From the NCBI GenBank assembly GCA_015057615.1, contig SVEA01000150.1:1-46199 (forward strand): DNA of 46,199 nt, given 5' to 3'. Below, piece after piece: positions 17,019-26,015 of the stretch. Both the position numbers and the translations under genes were made by a program. The DNA is from Lachnospiraceae bacterium. Lineage in GTDB: Bacteria > Bacillota > Clostridia > Lachnospirales > Lachnospiraceae. Each line of letters opens with the position of its first letter. Within the stretch, counting starts at the first letter, position 1. The notes beneath the pieces were generated by a model that saw only the letters and a list, made by a program, of their open reading frames with translations, was not told the DNA's origin and did not search any database.

Positions 17019-17204
17019 ATGGCAAATCTAAATGAGATGGAGCTTCAAAATGTTCGGCATTTGTTGCAATTCGGCGAATCAAGCTTAGAGAAGTACAATA
17101 GCTATGCGCAGGATGCGAATAATCAGAACGTGAAGCAGTTTTTCCAGAAGTCGGTACAATCCTGTACCCAGAATAAGCAGACAATTATGAAGTTTTTACA
17201 ATAG
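17019..17204 (+). CDS. CotF-like coat protein, N-terminal half as a separate gene
   Basis: 61-aa mostly helical protein (MANLNEMELQNVRHLL...QTIMKFLQ) with the helix-turn-helix pattern of the first half of the CotF/ferritin-like spore coat family. The second half is encoded by the next gene 12 nt downstream, so the fold appears split over two polypeptides. An AAGGAGGG site lies 6 nt before the ATG. Probably made late in sporulation, but I could not identify a convincing sigma-E, -G or -K promoter in the 120 bp before it. Confidence 0.65.
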   Translation: MANLNEMELQNVRHLLQFGESSLEKYNSYAQDANNQNVKQFFQKSVQSCTQNKQTIMKFLQ

Positions 17205-17216
17205 GAGGCTATCAAT

Positions 17217-17870
17217 ATGATGCAAGAAAAAGCAATGGTATCGGATGCATTAAACTCAATTAATTCGGATTTGAAATCTTTGGCAGATATGATATCGCAG
17301 ACCGAAAACCAGGAATTGAGAAGTATACTACAGCAGATGAGAAATGAATCAGAAAAATCACAACTTGAACTATACAATCTTGCAAAAAGTTTAAATTATT
17401 ATGCACCTTCACAGAAAGCATCACAGAATGCGATTGATCAAGTGAAATCCCAATTTGCACAAAGCTCCGGAATGAGTGGCGGCTCTGGAATGAGTGGAAG
17501 CTCCGGAATGAGCGGAAGCTCTGGAATGAGTGGAAGCTCCGGAATGAGCGGAAACTCTGGAATGAGTGGAAGCTCCGGAATGAGTGGAAATTCTGGAATG
17601 AATAGCAGCTCTGGAATGAGTGGAAGTTCTGGAATGAGCGGTGGCTCCGGAATGAGTGGAAGCTCTGGAATGAGTGGCGGCTCTGGAATGAGCGGTGGCT
17701 CCGGAATGAGTGGCGGCTCTGGAATGAGTGGCGGCTCTGGAATGAGCGGTGGCTCCGGAATGAGTGGCAGCTCTAGAATGAGCGGAAATTCTGGAATGAG
17801 TGGAAGTTCTAGAATGAGCGGTGGCTCTGGAATGAATGGAAATTCCCAGAAGAATAAAAATCAAAAATAG
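17217..17870 (+). CDS. CotF-like coat protein with 21 hexapeptide repeats
   Basis: 217-aa protein. Residues 1-82 form a helical CotF-like domain (EKAMVSDALNSINSDLKSLA, then LYNLAKSLNYYAPSQKA). Residues 83-208 are 21 tandem copies of a six-residue unit, consensus S-S/G-G-M-S-G, and the tail is NSQKNKNQK. The repeat tract is rich in Gly, Ser and Met, low in complexity and likely flexible. AGGAGG lies 8 nt before the ATG. It is co-transcribed with the 61-aa gene. The tract invites length variation between strains. The coat role is inferred from family resemblance. Confidence 0.72.
   Translation: MMQEKAMVSDALNSINSDLKSLADMISQTENQELRSILQQMRNESEKSQLELYNLAKSLNYYAPSQKASQNAIDQVKSQFAQSSGMSGGSGMSGSSGMSGSSGMSGSSGMSGNSGMSGSSGMSGNSGMNSSSGMSGSSGMSGGSGMSGSSGMSGGSGMSGGSGMSGGSGMSGGSGMSGGSGMSGSSRMSGNSGMSGSSRMSGGSGMNGNSQKNKNQK
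17463..17840 (+). repeat. 18-bp tandem repeat, 21 copies, inside the coat gene
   Basis: In-frame 18-bp units with the core GGAATGAGTGG and third-position variation. Copies 13-17 are the most uniform, and two copies carry a Gly-to-Arg change (SSRMSG). Confidence 0.93.
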
Positions 17871-17890
17871 TTAACGTTCCTATAAAAATA

Positions 17891-17931
17891 AATCCCGGTG
17901 AGTAAAGAAAGTTCTCTTTGCCACCGGGATT
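17891..17931. terminator. Hairpin after the coat gene pair
   Basis: A 10-bp stem (AATCCCGGTG with CACCGGGATT). The T-rich tail appears on the minus strand (ATTTATTTTTAT), so intrinsic termination of the plus-strand coat transcript is less certain. Confidence 0.55.
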
Positions 17932-17956
17932 AAGTATCTGTGGAAGAAGTGAGCTA

Positions 17957-17993
17957 TGTAAAATGTATGTAATGAATGTAAAATGTATGTAAA
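17957..17993 (+). promoter_or_regulatory. Four TGTAAA direct repeats, Pho-box-like operator
   Basis: TGTAAA, TGTAAT, TGTAAA and TGTAAA start at 17957, 17968, 17977 and 17988 (steps of 11, 9 and 11 bp). The complement reads TTTACA/ATTACA, close to the TT(A/T)ACA direct repeats bound by PhoP in Bacillus. They end 5 bp before the -35 box of the Na/Pi symporter promoter. Confidence 0.6.
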
Positions 17994-17998
17994 GTGGA

Positions 17999-18027
17999 TT
18001 TACCTGTCGTAAAGAGTGTGTTAAAAT
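17999..18027 (+). promoter_or_regulatory. Promoter of the Na/Pi symporter gene
   Basis: TTTACC (17999-18004), 17-bp spacer, TAAAAT (18022-18027). The weak -35 fits a gene that needs an activator. Confidence 0.6.
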
Positions 18028-18081
18028 TGGTCTGTTGCGAATTTTTATACATATTAATCTAACTTAATTTACGGAGGCAAT

Positions 18082-19746
18082 ATGAATACAATCGAAATTC
18101 TAGAGCTGATTTTTGTATTTGCCGGTGGGCTGGGAATGTTTCTATACGGCATGAACTTGATGGGGGACGGGCTTCAAAAATCCGCCGGAAATAAGATGAA
18201 GCAATTATTAGAATATTTGACAAATAACCGTTTTGTAGCAGTTTTAGTAGGTACTGTGGTTACTGGTATCATTCAAAGCTCTTCTGCAACGACGGTCATG
18301 GTTGTCGGTTTTGTCAATGCAGGCATTATGAATCTAAATCAGGCAGTCGGCGTTATTATGGGTGCGAATATCGGTACAACAGTAACCGCATGGTTGGTAT
18401 CCATGAATGAATGGGGTGCCATGTTTAAGCCTGATTTTTTTGCTCCTGTGCTTGTTGCAATTGGGGCATTCATGGTGATTATGTCGAAGGATCAAAAGAA
18501 GAGAGATATCGCTGAAATCCTATTAGGATTTGGCATATTGTTTGTCGGTTTAAACTTTATGTCCAATGTGATAAAGCCCTATAGCAATTCTCCGGTTTTT
18601 GTCAGCGCATTCCGGATGCTGGGAAGAAATCCGTTCCTTGGAATTCTGGTTGGTGCAATTGTAACCGCGGTTATCCAAAGCTCCTCTGCTTCGGTCGGAA
18701 TTCTTCAGACGCTGGCGATGTCCAGTACAGTGACCTGGGGCTCTGCGATTTTTATAACACTTGGACAAAATATCGGAACCTGCATTACAGCGCTTCTGTC
18801 TAGTATCGGAGCGAGTAAGACAGCGAAACGGGCTGCAGTGATTCATCTTTCCTTTAATGTAATCGGTACGATATTTTTTGGTACTTTAATGTATGTTTTA
18901 TTTAGGGTCAACCCGGCTTTTGCGAACAGTAGCATAAATAGTGTGGAAATATCGATTTTCCATACGGTATTTAATCTGACCAATACGATCCTTCTGTTCC
19001 CGTTTGCCAATGGACTGGTTAAATTATCCGGCTTCTTCATTGATGATTCGAAGGTAGAGGCTGCGGTGGATGAAACGCATGTTACCTTGAGCCATCTGGA
19101 TGACAGAATATTAGAGACCCCCACCTTTGCCGTTGCCAATTCTATAAAAGAAGTTGTTCATATGGGGCAAATTACATTAGAAAATACGAGAAATGCGATA
19201 GAGGCTTTGCTCAAAAACGATAAGGAAAAGGCGAAAAAGGTTCTGGAGGTTGAGAAGGTAATTGATGCCCATCAGAAGATCATTACAGAATATCTAATTA
19301 AAATTAATAATTTATCCTTAACGGAGAAGCAGCATTATGTGGTAAATGATTTGTTCTATACGATTACCAATATCGAACGGGTTGGTGATCACGCGGAGAA
19401 TCTTGCGGAACTTGCATTGGAGAAGATCAAGGATGATATCTATCTATCGGAGGAAGCTTATCGTGAGCTGGAAGGAATCTCAAATGATGCAGTCAATTCG
19501 TTTGACTATGCAATCCGTGCAAGAGATACCGAGGAGATAAAATACATCCGTGAGGTAGAAAAATTAGAAAAGAAAGTAGATATATCAAAGGACAAGCTCC
19601 GGCAGAAGCATATTGACCGCTTGTCAAAAAGGATATGTACACCGGAAAATGGGGTTATCTTTATTGATGCTTTGATCAATCTGGAAAGAATATCGGATCA
19701 CTCGCTGAATATCGTGAATTTTGTTGAAAATGAATTAAAATTCTGA
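18082..19746 (+). CDS. Na+/phosphate cotransporter with PhoU-like domain
   Basis: 554-aa membrane protein of the PNaS/NptA (YjbB-like) family. Two inverted transport repeats carry the signature QSSSAT (about residue 65) and QSSSAS (about residue 200) motifs, with GANIGTT and GQNIGTC partners. The cytoplasmic C-terminal region (about 345-554) is helical and PhoU-like (NIERVGDHAENLAEL and NLERISDHSLNIV). Imports, or possibly exports, inorganic phosphate with sodium. A GGAGG site precedes the ATG. It stands alone behind a promoter preceded by four PhoP-type direct repeats, consistent with phosphate-starvation control. Confidence 0.92.
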   Translation: MNTIEILELIFVFAGGLGMFLYGMNLMGDGLQKSAGNKMKQLLEYLTNNRFVAVLVGTVVTGIIQSSSATTVMVVGFVNAGIMNLNQAVGVIMGANIGTTVTAWLVSMNEWGAMFKPDFFAPVLVAIGAFMVIMSKDQKKRDIAEILLGFGILFVGLNFMSNVIKPYSNSPVFVSAFRMLGRNPFLGILVGAIVTAVIQSSSASVGILQTLAMSSTVTWGSAIFITLGQNIGTCITALLSSIGASKTAKRAAVIHLSFNVIGTIFFGTLMYVLFRVNPAFANSSINSVEISIFHTVFNLTNTILLFPFANGLVKLSGFFIDDSKVEAAVDETHVTLSHLDDRILETPTFAVANSIKEVVHMGQITLENTRNAIEALLKNDKEKAKKVLEVEKVIDAHQKIITEYLIKINNLSLTEKQHYVVNDLFYTITNIERVGDHAENLAELALEKIKDDIYLSEEAYRELEGISNDAVNSFDYAIRARDTEEIKYIREVEKLEKKVDISKDKLRQKHIDRLSKRICTPENGVIFIDALINLERISDHSLNIVNFVENELKF

Positions 19747-19899
19747 GTTTTAATCACATCGAAGGGATAAGTTTTTAAGAACGTTTTTTGGGGTCAGAAC
19801 AGGGGAAAATTAATCGGTTTAAAAATTGCACAAAAATAATTGCGCTGCTGAATTAATAATAAACATATTCATCATATTTTATTAAATTTGAATAAGCCC

Positions 19900-19928
19900 T
19901 TGATATTTTTTTTCAAATTAGGTAAAAT
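19900..19928 (+). promoter_or_regulatory. Promoter of the glycolytic cluster (gap)
   Basis: TTGATA (19900-19905), 17-bp spacer, TAAAAT (19923-19928). The leader of about 100 nt contains a small hairpin, CTGTC-gctat-GACAG. No CggR gene is nearby. Confidence 0.7.
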
Positions 19929-20032
19929 GAACATGGATTGAGAAAAATTTGTCAATCTGCACAAATGTTTTTAATTAATTGCTGTCGCTATGACAGTAAA
20001 TTATAAATAATATTTATTAGGAGGAATTAATC

Positions 20033-21040
20033 ATGGCAGTAAAAGTAGCAATTAATGGCTTCGGACGTATTGGCCGCCTTGCTTTCAGACAGATGTTTGG
20101 CGCAGAAGGCTATGAGATCGTGGCAATCAACGATTTAACAGACGCTAAGATGTTAGCACATTTATTAAAATACGATTCATCTCAAGGTAGATATGGCAAG
20201 GAAGTTGTAGCAAAAGAGAACTCCATCGTTGTAGACGGTAAGGAGATCACCATCTATGCTAAGGCGAATGCAGCTGAATTACCTTGGGGAGAGCTTGGTG
20301 TAGACGTAGTACTGGAATGTACTGGTTTCTATACATCGAAAGCAAAATCTCAGGCACATATTGATGCAGGTGCTAAGAAAGTTGTTATTTCTGCTCCGGC
20401 TGGTAAAGATCTTCCGACCGTTGTATTCGGTGTAAATGAGAATGTATTAAAAGCTAGTGATACAATCATTTCCGCAGCTTCTTGTACAACAAACTGCTTA
20501 GCTCCTATGGCTGATACTTTAAATAAATTAGCTCCAATCGAAAAAGCTTACATGATGACGATCCATGCTTACACTGGTGATCAGATGACACTGGATGGTC
20601 CTCATAGAAAAGGCGACTTAAGAAGAGCTCGTGCTGCAGCTGTGAATATTGTACCAAACTCCACTGGTGCTGCAAAAGCAATCGGTCTTGTAATTCCTGA
20701 ATTAGCAGGTAAATTAGACGGTGCTGCACAGAGAGTTCCGGTTCCTACAGGTTCCACAACAATCTTAACATCTGTTGTGAACAAGAAAGTAACGGAAGAA
20801 GAAGTTAATGCAGCAATGAAAGCAGCAGCAAACGCTTCCTATGGTTACACAGAGGACGAGATCGTTTCTTCTGATATTGTAGGTATTACTTATGGTTCTT
20901 TATTCGACGCTACACAGACCAAGGTTATGGATCTGGAGAATGGTAAGACTTTAGTTAAGACCGTTTCTTGGTACGATAACGAGAACTCCTATACAAGTCA
21001 GATGGTAAGAACAATTAAATACTTTGCTGAATTAGCATAA
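20033..21040 (+). CDS. gap: Glyceraldehyde-3-phosphate dehydrogenase
   Basis: 335-aa NAD-dependent glycolytic enzyme converting glyceraldehyde-3-phosphate to 1,3-bisphosphoglycerate. The NAD-binding GFGRIGR is at residues 9-15, the catalytic Cys151 lies in [12 protein letters not shown], and His follows in [11 protein letters not shown]. The C-terminal [12 protein letters not shown] is typical. An AGGAGG site lies 9 nt before the ATG. Codon use looks smoother than in its neighbours, as expected for high expression. First gene of gap-pgk-tpiA-gpmI, but a strong terminator follows, so gap may be made in excess of the rest. Confidence 0.98.
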   Translation: MAVKVAINGFGRIGRLAFRQMFGAEGYEIVAINDLTDAKMLAHLLKYDSSQGRYGKEVVAKENSIVVDGKEITIYAKANAAELPWGELGVDVVLECTGFYTSKAKSQAHIDAGAKKVVISAPAGKDLPTVVFGVNENVLKASDTIISAASCTTNCLAPMADTLNKLAPIEKAYMMTIHAYTGDQMTLDGPHRKGDLRRARAAAVNIVPNSTGAAKAIGLVIPELAGKLDGAAQRVPVPTGSTTILTSVVNKKVTEEEVNAAMKAAANASYGYTEDEIVSSDIVGITYGSLFDATQTKVMDLENGKTLVKTVSWYDNENSYTSQMVRTIKYFAELA

Positions 21041-21079
21041 TAATTGAAATATCATAATATGCTTAATTGATCCATCATG

Positions 21080-21112
21080 GGTCCGGTCTTCTTTGGACCG
21101 GACTCTTTTTTT
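21080..21112 (+). terminator. Terminator between gap and pgk
   Basis: An 8-bp GC-rich stem (GTCCGGTC 21081-21088 with GACCGGAC 21096-21103), then a run of seven T. Confidence 0.88.
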
Positions 21113-21183
21113 CAAATGCGATGAATCCAACTTAAAAGTTTCGAATTACCTATGTATTGCTTCATTATGAAAGGAGAAATTGT

Positions 21184-22377
21184 ATGTTAAATAAAAAATC
21201 TGTTGATGATATTAATGTAAAAGGAAAAAAAGTATTGGTTCGCTGCGATTTCAACGTTCCTCTTCAGGATGGGAAAATCACCGATGAAAATCGTCTCGTA
21301 GCGGCGCTTCCTACGGTCAAAAAGCTGGTTAAAGACGGCGGAAAGGTGATTCTTTGCTCCCACTTAGGAAAGCCGAAGGGAGAGCCGAAGCCGGAATTAT
21401 CTTTAGCACCGGTAGCAGCAAGACTTACCGAATTATTAGGACAGGAAGTGAAATTTGCAAAGGATAATGAAGTTGTTGGACCGAATGCGAAAGCAGCGGT
21501 TGCAGCAATGAAAGATGGCGATATCATACTCCTTGAAAATACACGCTATCGTGCAGAAGAAACAAAGAACATAGATACATTCAGTAAAGATCTTGCTTCC
21601 CTTTGCGATGTATTTGTAAACGATGCATTTGGTACCGCACATAGAGCGCATTGCTCCAACGTTGGTGTAACCAAGTATGTGGAGACTTCCGTTGTCGGCT
21701 ATCTGATGCAGAAGGAGATCGAATTCCTTGGTAATGCAGTGAATAATCCGAAGAGACCGTTCGTTGCTATTCTTGGCGGTTCCAAGGTATCTAGTAAAAT
21801 CTCCGTAATCAATAACCTTCTTGATAAGGTAGATACACTTATCATCGGCGGTGGTATGGCTTATACCTTCATGAAGGCATCCGGCGAAGAGGTTGGTAAT
21901 TCCTTACTTGAAGAGGATTACTTAGATTACGCGAAGGAAATGATGGCAAAAGCGAAAGAAAAAGACGTTAACCTATTAATTCCTGTGGACACCGTTGTCG
22001 GTAAAGAATTCTCAAACGATACGGAATTTAAGACTGTGGGACGCGGACAGATCGAACCGGGCTGGGAAGGCATGGATATCGGCGAAAAGACCTGTAAGCT
22101 TTATGCAGATGCAGTTAAGGATGCTAAGACGGTTGTATGGAATGGACCGATGGGCGTATTCGAGTTCCCGAACTTCGCAAAAGGTACGAATGCAGTAGCA
22201 AAGGCATTATCAGAAATTGATGGTACAACGATAATCGGTGGCGGCGATTCTGCTGCAGCTGTTAATATCTTAGGCTATGGTGATAAGATGACTCATATCT
22301 CCACTGGCGGCGGAGCATCCTTAGAGTTCCTGGAAGGAAAAGAGCTTCCCGGAGTTGCAGCAGCAAACGATAAATAA
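21184..22377 (+). CDS. pgk: Phosphoglycerate kinase
   Basis: 397-aa monomeric enzyme transferring phosphate from 1,3-bisphosphoglycerate to ADP. The N-terminal substrate block [25 protein letters not shown] and [12 protein letters not shown] are visible. The C-terminal nucleotide domain has [21 protein letters not shown] and the GGGDSAAA loop. The longest frame begins at a TTG at 21157, but AAGGAG (21171-21176) and the ATG at 21184 fit the family start. No clear promoter is seen in the 70 bp after the gap terminator, so it may depend on read-through. Confidence 0.98.
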   Translation: MLNKKSVDDINVKGKKVLVRCDFNVPLQDGKITDENRLVAALPTVKKLVKDGGKVILCSHLGKPKGEPKPELSLAPVAARLTELLGQEVKFAKDNEVVGPNAKAAVAAMKDGDIILLENTRYRAEETKNIDTFSKDLASLCDVFVNDAFGTAHRAHCSNVGVTKYVETSVVGYLMQKEIEFLGNAVNNPKRPFVAILGGSKVSSKISVINNLLDKVDTLIIGGGMAYTFMKASGEEVGNSLLEEDYLDYAKEMMAKAKEKDVNLLIPVDTVVGKEFSNDTEFKTVGRGQIEPGWEGMDIGEKTCKLYADAVKDAKTVVWNGPMGVFEFPNFAKGTNAVAKALSEIDGTTIIGGGDSAAAVNILGYGDKMTHISTGGGASLEFLEGKELPGVAAANDK

Positions 22378-22446
22378 AAAATGTAGAAAGATCTGTGAGG
22401 ATGAAGATCTTCATAGGAACCATCCGGAAGCAGGCATTCGTAATTA

Positions 22447-22480
22447 GGAGGCAGAGATTTGTGCTATGCACAAAGTCTCC
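22447..22480 (+). repeat. Stable hairpin in the pgk-tpiA spacer
   Basis: TTTGTGC (22458-22464) pairs with GCACAAA (22468-22474) around a 3-nt loop; AGAG and CTCT-type flanks extend it past a one-base bulge to about 11 bp. It has no T-tail, so it may be an RNA-processing or stability element. It lies just upstream of the tpiA ribosome site. Confidence 0.55.
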
Positions 22481-22508
22481 AGACTTTGAAAGGAGCATGA
22501 TTATAGTT

Positions 22509-23258
22509 ATGCGTAAAAAAATTATTGCAGGAAACTGGAAGATGAACAAGACTCCCAGTGAGACTGTAGCTTTATTAAATGAATTGAAACCACTTGTAGC
22601 AACCGAGGAAGCAGATGTTGTTTTCTGCGTACCGGCAGTATCCCTGATCCCGGCAATCGATACGGTAAAAGGAACCAATATTGCCATCGGAGCAGAAAAT
22701 ATGTATTTTGAAGAAAGCGGCGCTTATACCGGAGAAATCGCTCCGAATATGCTCACCGATATCGGTGTAAAATATGTTATTATCGGACATTCGGAAAGAA
22801 GAGAATATTTCTCAGAAACGGATGAAACCGTTAATAAAAAGGTGTTAAAAGCATTTGAACATGACATTACCCCGATCATCTGCTGTGGTGAAACCTTAAC
22901 ACAGAGAGAACAGGGCGTTACGATCGACTTTATCCGTCAGCAGATTAAGATAGCGTTCTTAAGCGTAACCGCAGAGCAGGCGAAGAAAGCAGTAATCGCT
23001 TACGAGCCAATCTGGGCGATTGGTACCGGTAAGGTAGCAACCTCTGCACAGGCACAGGAGGTTTGCAAAGCAATCCGTGATTGTATTGCAGAAATTTACG
23101 ATAGAGAAACCGCAGATACCATCCGTATTCAGTACGGCGGCAGTGTATCCGCAGCCAGCGCGGCAGAGCTTTTCTCCCAGCCGGATATTGACGGCGGATT
23201 AGTCGGCGGAGCAAGCTTAAAGGTTGATTTTGGCAAGATCGTTAATTATAATAAGTAA
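22509..23258 (+). CDS. tpiA: Triose-phosphate isomerase
   Basis: 249-aa TIM-barrel enzyme interconverting DHAP and glyceraldehyde-3-phosphate. It starts [15 protein letters not shown] (Asn and Lys of the active site). The catalytic His lies in [11 protein letters not shown], the catalytic Glu in [14 protein letters not shown], and the phosphate-binding YGGSV follows. An ATG at 22497 is in frame but only 1 nt after AGGAG (22491-22495); the ATG at 22509 matches the family, although its spacing to that site (13 nt) is long. The stop codon lies inside the direct repeat flanking a foldback element. Confidence 0.97.
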   Translation: MRKKIIAGNWKMNKTPSETVALLNELKPLVATEEADVVFCVPAVSLIPAIDTVKGTNIAIGAENMYFEESGAYTGEIAPNMLTDIGVKYVIIGHSERREYFSETDETVNKKVLKAFEHDITPIICCGETLTQREQGVTIDFIRQQIKIAFLSVTAEQAKKAVIAYEPIWAIGTGKVATSAQAQEVCKAIRDCIAEIYDRETADTIRIQYGGSVSAASAAELFSQPDIDGGLVGGASLKVDFGKIVNYNK

Positions 23259-23565
23259 ATAGGATTAGAGTATCAAAAGCCGATATATAAACCAACTTCG
23301 TCAATTTGTATAATTTATGTGTTGACATGTAATATGAAACAAATTTCATTTGCAACACATGTTCCCCAAAGCATTGCACAAAACGCAATCCTTGGATTGA
23401 AGTACGTAGTGGTACATAAGACCACAAAATACGTGGTCTAAGTGCCAACGACTTCAAACAGTTGCGAAATTAAAATATTGTTTCCTATTACTTGAGTTTT
23501 ACCTTGATTTGTACAAATTGATGAAGACGATTTGTTAAGAAGGCTTTTGATCGGTAAATAGGATT
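23255..23565. mobile_element. Foldback MITE-like element, copy C, at the tpiA stop codon
   Basis: An element of about 290 bp (from roughly 23264 to 23553) flanked by the 12-bp direct repeat GTAAATAGGATT (23255-23266 and 23554-23565). The left repeat contains the tpiA TAA. The central hairpin pairs GTGGTACATAAGACCAC with CGTGGTCTAAGTGCC. It separates tpiA from gpmI. Confidence 0.85.
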
Positions 23566-23574
23566 GATTACCTT

Positions 23575-23743
23575 GGGCAGGATGCATAATCCTGCCTGAG
23601 GATTCGTGGAAGCATACGATCGGCTTTCACTAAAAGCAACGTAGCAACATTTTTAAGATACAATAAAGGCGTAGTGAGCATATGCAAGCTTGCTTGCAAT
23701 ATGCGATCGGAGCCAAAAATCATGGGTGTTTTCTACTCATGAT
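23575..23743 (+). other. Series of hairpins upstream of gpmI
   Basis: Three clear stems follow the foldback element. GGCAGGAT (23576-23583) pairs with ATCCTGCC (23589-23596). GCATAT-GCAAGC (23678-23689) pairs with GCTTGC-a-ATATGC (23692-23704). ATCATGGGT (23719-23727) pairs with ACTCATGAT (23735-23743). None has a T-tail. TACAAT boxes at about 23660 and 23743-23748 lack good -35 partners. No gene is seen here. Confidence 0.5.
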
Positions 23744-23787
23744 ACAATAATAGAAGCACAAACGGATATAAAAAGGAGCATATAGAT

Positions 23788-25329
23788 ATGAGTAAAAAAC
23801 CTACTGTTTTAATGATATTAGATGGATATGGCTTAAATGAAAAAAAAGAGGCAAATGCAATTGCAGAAGCCAATACACCAGTCATGGACCGGCTGATGGC
23901 AGAGTATCCTTTTACAAGAGGAAATGCAAGCGGTCTGGCAGTCGGACTGCCGGAAGGACAGATGGGCAATTCGGAGGTAGGTCATATTAACATGGGTGCC
24001 GGAAGAATTGTATACCAGGAATTGACGAGAATAACGAAGGAGATCGAGGATGGTACCTTCTTTACGAATGCGGCGTTAATGGCAGCAATTGATAATTGCA
24101 AGAGAAATCATTCGAATCTTCACCTATACGGATTGGTATCCGATGGCGGCGTTCACAGCCATAATACACATTTGTACGGATTATTACGATTAGCGAAAAA
24201 AGAAGGGCTTACGAACGTCTATGTACATGCTTTCTTAGACGGAAGAGATACGGCTCCGACCTCTGGTAAAGGATTTATCGAGGAGCTTGACGAGCAGATG
24301 AAGATTATCGGTGTCGGTAAGATCGCTTCTGTCATGGGACGCTACTATGCGATGGACCGGGATAACCGCTGGGATCGTGTGGAGAAGGCTTATCGTGCTA
24401 TTGCATATGGAGAAGGCGTGCAGGCGGAAAATGCAGTAAATGCGGTACAGGATTCCTATGATGCTGAGAAATACGATGAATTTGTAATCCCAACCGTTAT
24501 CATGGAGAATGGTAAGCCGATTGCTACCGTGAAAGAGAATGATTCCATCATCTTCTTTAACTTCCGCCCGGATCGTGCGAGAGAAATCACGAAAGCGTTC
24601 TGCAATGATGACTTTGACGGATTTGCCAGAGAAAAGCGCATGAATCTGACCTATGTATGCTTTACCGAATATGATATTACCATTCCGAATAAATTAGTAG
24701 CATTCCATAAGGTTACGATCAACAACACCTTTGGACAATTCCTTGCGAAAAATCACAAGACACAGCTTCGTCTTGCAGAGACAGAGAAATACGCACATGT
24801 TACCTTCTTCTTTAATGCTGGAGTCGAGGTTCCGAATGAAGGGGAGGAGCGTATCCTTGTTAATTCACCGAAGGTTGCAACCTACGACCTTCAGCCGGAA
24901 ATGAGTGCATATCAGGTTGCAGATCATCTGGTAAAGGCAATCAAATCCTTAAAATATGATGTGATTGTTGTCAACTTTGCGAATCCGGATATGGTAGGGC
25001 ATACGGGAGTCGAAGGTGCGGCAATTAAAGCGATAGAGACCGTTGATGAGTGTGTCGGCAAGGCGGTAGAAGCCTTATTAGAAGTTGACGGACAGATGTT
25101 TATCTGCGCGGATCATGGGAATGCGGAGCAGCTGGTGGATTATGAAACCGGAGAACCGTTCACAGCACATACGATCAATCAGGTACCTTTTATCCTGGTG
25201 AACTATGATAATAATTATAAGCTGGCAGAAGGCGGACGCTTAGCGGATATCATTCCTACGCTGATCGAAATGATGGGTATGGTAAAACCGGATGAGATGA
25301 CAGGAAAATCTCTATTAATCAAAAAATAG
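23788..25329 (+). CDS. gpmI: 2,3-bisphosphoglycerate-independent phosphoglycerate mutase
   Basis: 513-aa Mn-dependent enzyme converting 3- to 2-phosphoglycerate. The N-terminal metal site is in MILDGYG, and the phosphorylated Ser lies in GQMGNSEVGHINMGAGR. FLDGRDTAPTSG, RYYAMDRDNRWDR and the C-terminal metal ligands in NPDMVGHTG and CADHGNAEQ are all present. Length is standard. AAGGAG precedes the ATG. Last gene of the gap-pgk-tpiA-gpmI cluster, now parted from tpiA by a foldback element and hairpins. The window carries a second, ApgM-type mutase homologue at 31454, which bears on that protein's function. Confidence 0.97.
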   Translation: MSKKPTVLMILDGYGLNEKKEANAIAEANTPVMDRLMAEYPFTRGNASGLAVGLPEGQMGNSEVGHINMGAGRIVYQELTRITKEIEDGTFFTNAALMAAIDNCKRNHSNLHLYGLVSDGGVHSHNTHLYGLLRLAKKEGLTNVYVHAFLDGRDTAPTSGKGFIEELDEQMKIIGVGKIASVMGRYYAMDRDNRWDRVEKAYRAIAYGEGVQAENAVNAVQDSYDAEKYDEFVIPTVIMENGKPIATVKENDSIIFFNFRPDRAREITKAFCNDDFDGFAREKRMNLTYVCFTEYDITIPNKLVAFHKVTINNTFGQFLAKNHKTQLRLAETEKYAHVTFFFNAGVEVPNEGEERILVNSPKVATYDLQPEMSAYQVADHLVKAIKSLKYDVIVVNFANPDMVGHTGVEGAAIKAIETVDECVGKAVEALLEVDGQMFICADHGNAEQLVDYETGEPFTAHTINQVPFILVNYDNNYKLAEGGRLADIIPTLIEMMGMVKPDEMTGKSLLIKK

Positions 25330-25366
25330 TCCCCACACGCGACATTTTTACGGAAAAATATAAATG

Positions 25367-25395
25367 TTGAAATAATTCCTATAGTATGGTAGAAT
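25367..25395 (+). promoter_or_regulatory. Promoter of secG
   Basis: TTGAAA (25367-25372), 17-bp spacer, TAGAAT (25390-25395). Confidence 0.8.
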
Positions 25396-25421
25396 AGGCG
25401 TAGTTTTAGGAGGTGTGAGCA

Positions 25422-25658
25422 GTGGACATTTTGAAAGTTACCGTTCAAATCATATATATCCTGATTTGTATTGTCTTAACTGTAATCGTATTAAAGCAAG
25501 AAGGAAAATCAGAGGGCTTATCCGGTGCACTAACAGGTGTTTCCGATTCTTATTGGAGTAAAAACAAAGGCCGCTCAAAGGAAGGCTTATTAGATAACAC
25601 TACGAAGATATTGGGTGTATTATTTATCGTGCTTTCCGTAGTACTTAATCTTTTTTAA
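25422..25658 (+). CDS. secG: Preprotein translocase subunit SecG
   Basis: 78-aa two-helix membrane protein. TM1 is about residues 4-24 (VTVQIIYILICIVLTVIVL) and TM2 about 58-78. The loop LKQEGKSEGLSGALTG is the conserved SecG signature. It assists SecYE during export. The start is GTG at 25422, 6 nt after AGGAGGTG. Its position after the glycolytic genes is usual for Firmicutes, but it has its own promoter and terminator here. Confidence 0.95.
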   Translation: MDILKVTVQIIYILICIVLTVIVLKQEGKSEGLSGALTGVSDSYWSKNKGRSKEGLLDNTTKILGVLFIVLSVVLNLF

Positions 25659-25672
25659 TGAATATGAATTCT

Positions 25673-25703
25673 AAAAACACTCTGCGCGGTCAGAGTGTTT
25701 TTT
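25673..25703 (+). terminator. Terminator after secG
   Basis: A 12-bp perfect stem (AAAAACACTCTG with CAGAGTGTTTTT) ending in six T. Confidence 0.92.
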
Positions 25704-25707
25704 ATGC

Positions 25708-26015
25708 TATAGGATTTGAGTATCAAAAGCCAATTTATAAACCACCTTCGTCAATTTGCATAATTTATGTATTGATAAGTAATATGAAACAAATTTCATT
25801 CGCAACACGTGTTCCCCAAAGTATTGCAAAAAACGCAATCCTTGGGTTGAAGTACGTAATGGTACGTGAGATCACAAAATACGTGATCTAAATACCAATG
25901 ACTTCAAACAGTTGAGCATTAAATATTGTTTTCTATTACTTAAGTTTTTTCTTGGTTTATGCAAATTAACGAAGGTGGTTTGTTTAGAAGGCTCTTGAAC
26001 TTGAGTTGTTATAGG
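25708..26015. mobile_element. Foldback MITE-like element, copy D
   Basis: An element of about 296 bp (25714-26009) with left terminus ATTTGAGTATCAAAAGCC and a diverged right terminus. It is flanked by TATAGG (25708-25713 and 26010-26015). It sits just past the secG terminator and abuts the multi-hairpin repeat at 26008. A 77-codon frame inside it (25658-25891) is not credible as a gene. Confidence 0.8.

Noticed and set aside
17463-17840. Regular repeats resembling a CRISPR array
   Set aside because: The 18-bp units are directly tandem without spacers, are in frame, and encode a coat-protein tail. No cas genes are present.
17421-17864. 147-codon minus-strand frame of HSRA-type repeats
   Set aside because: It is the reverse complement of the 18-bp coat-gene repeats; low complexity with no start signal.
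25658-25891. 77-codon frame after secG
   Set aside because: It lies almost wholly inside foldback copy D and lacks a ribosome site.
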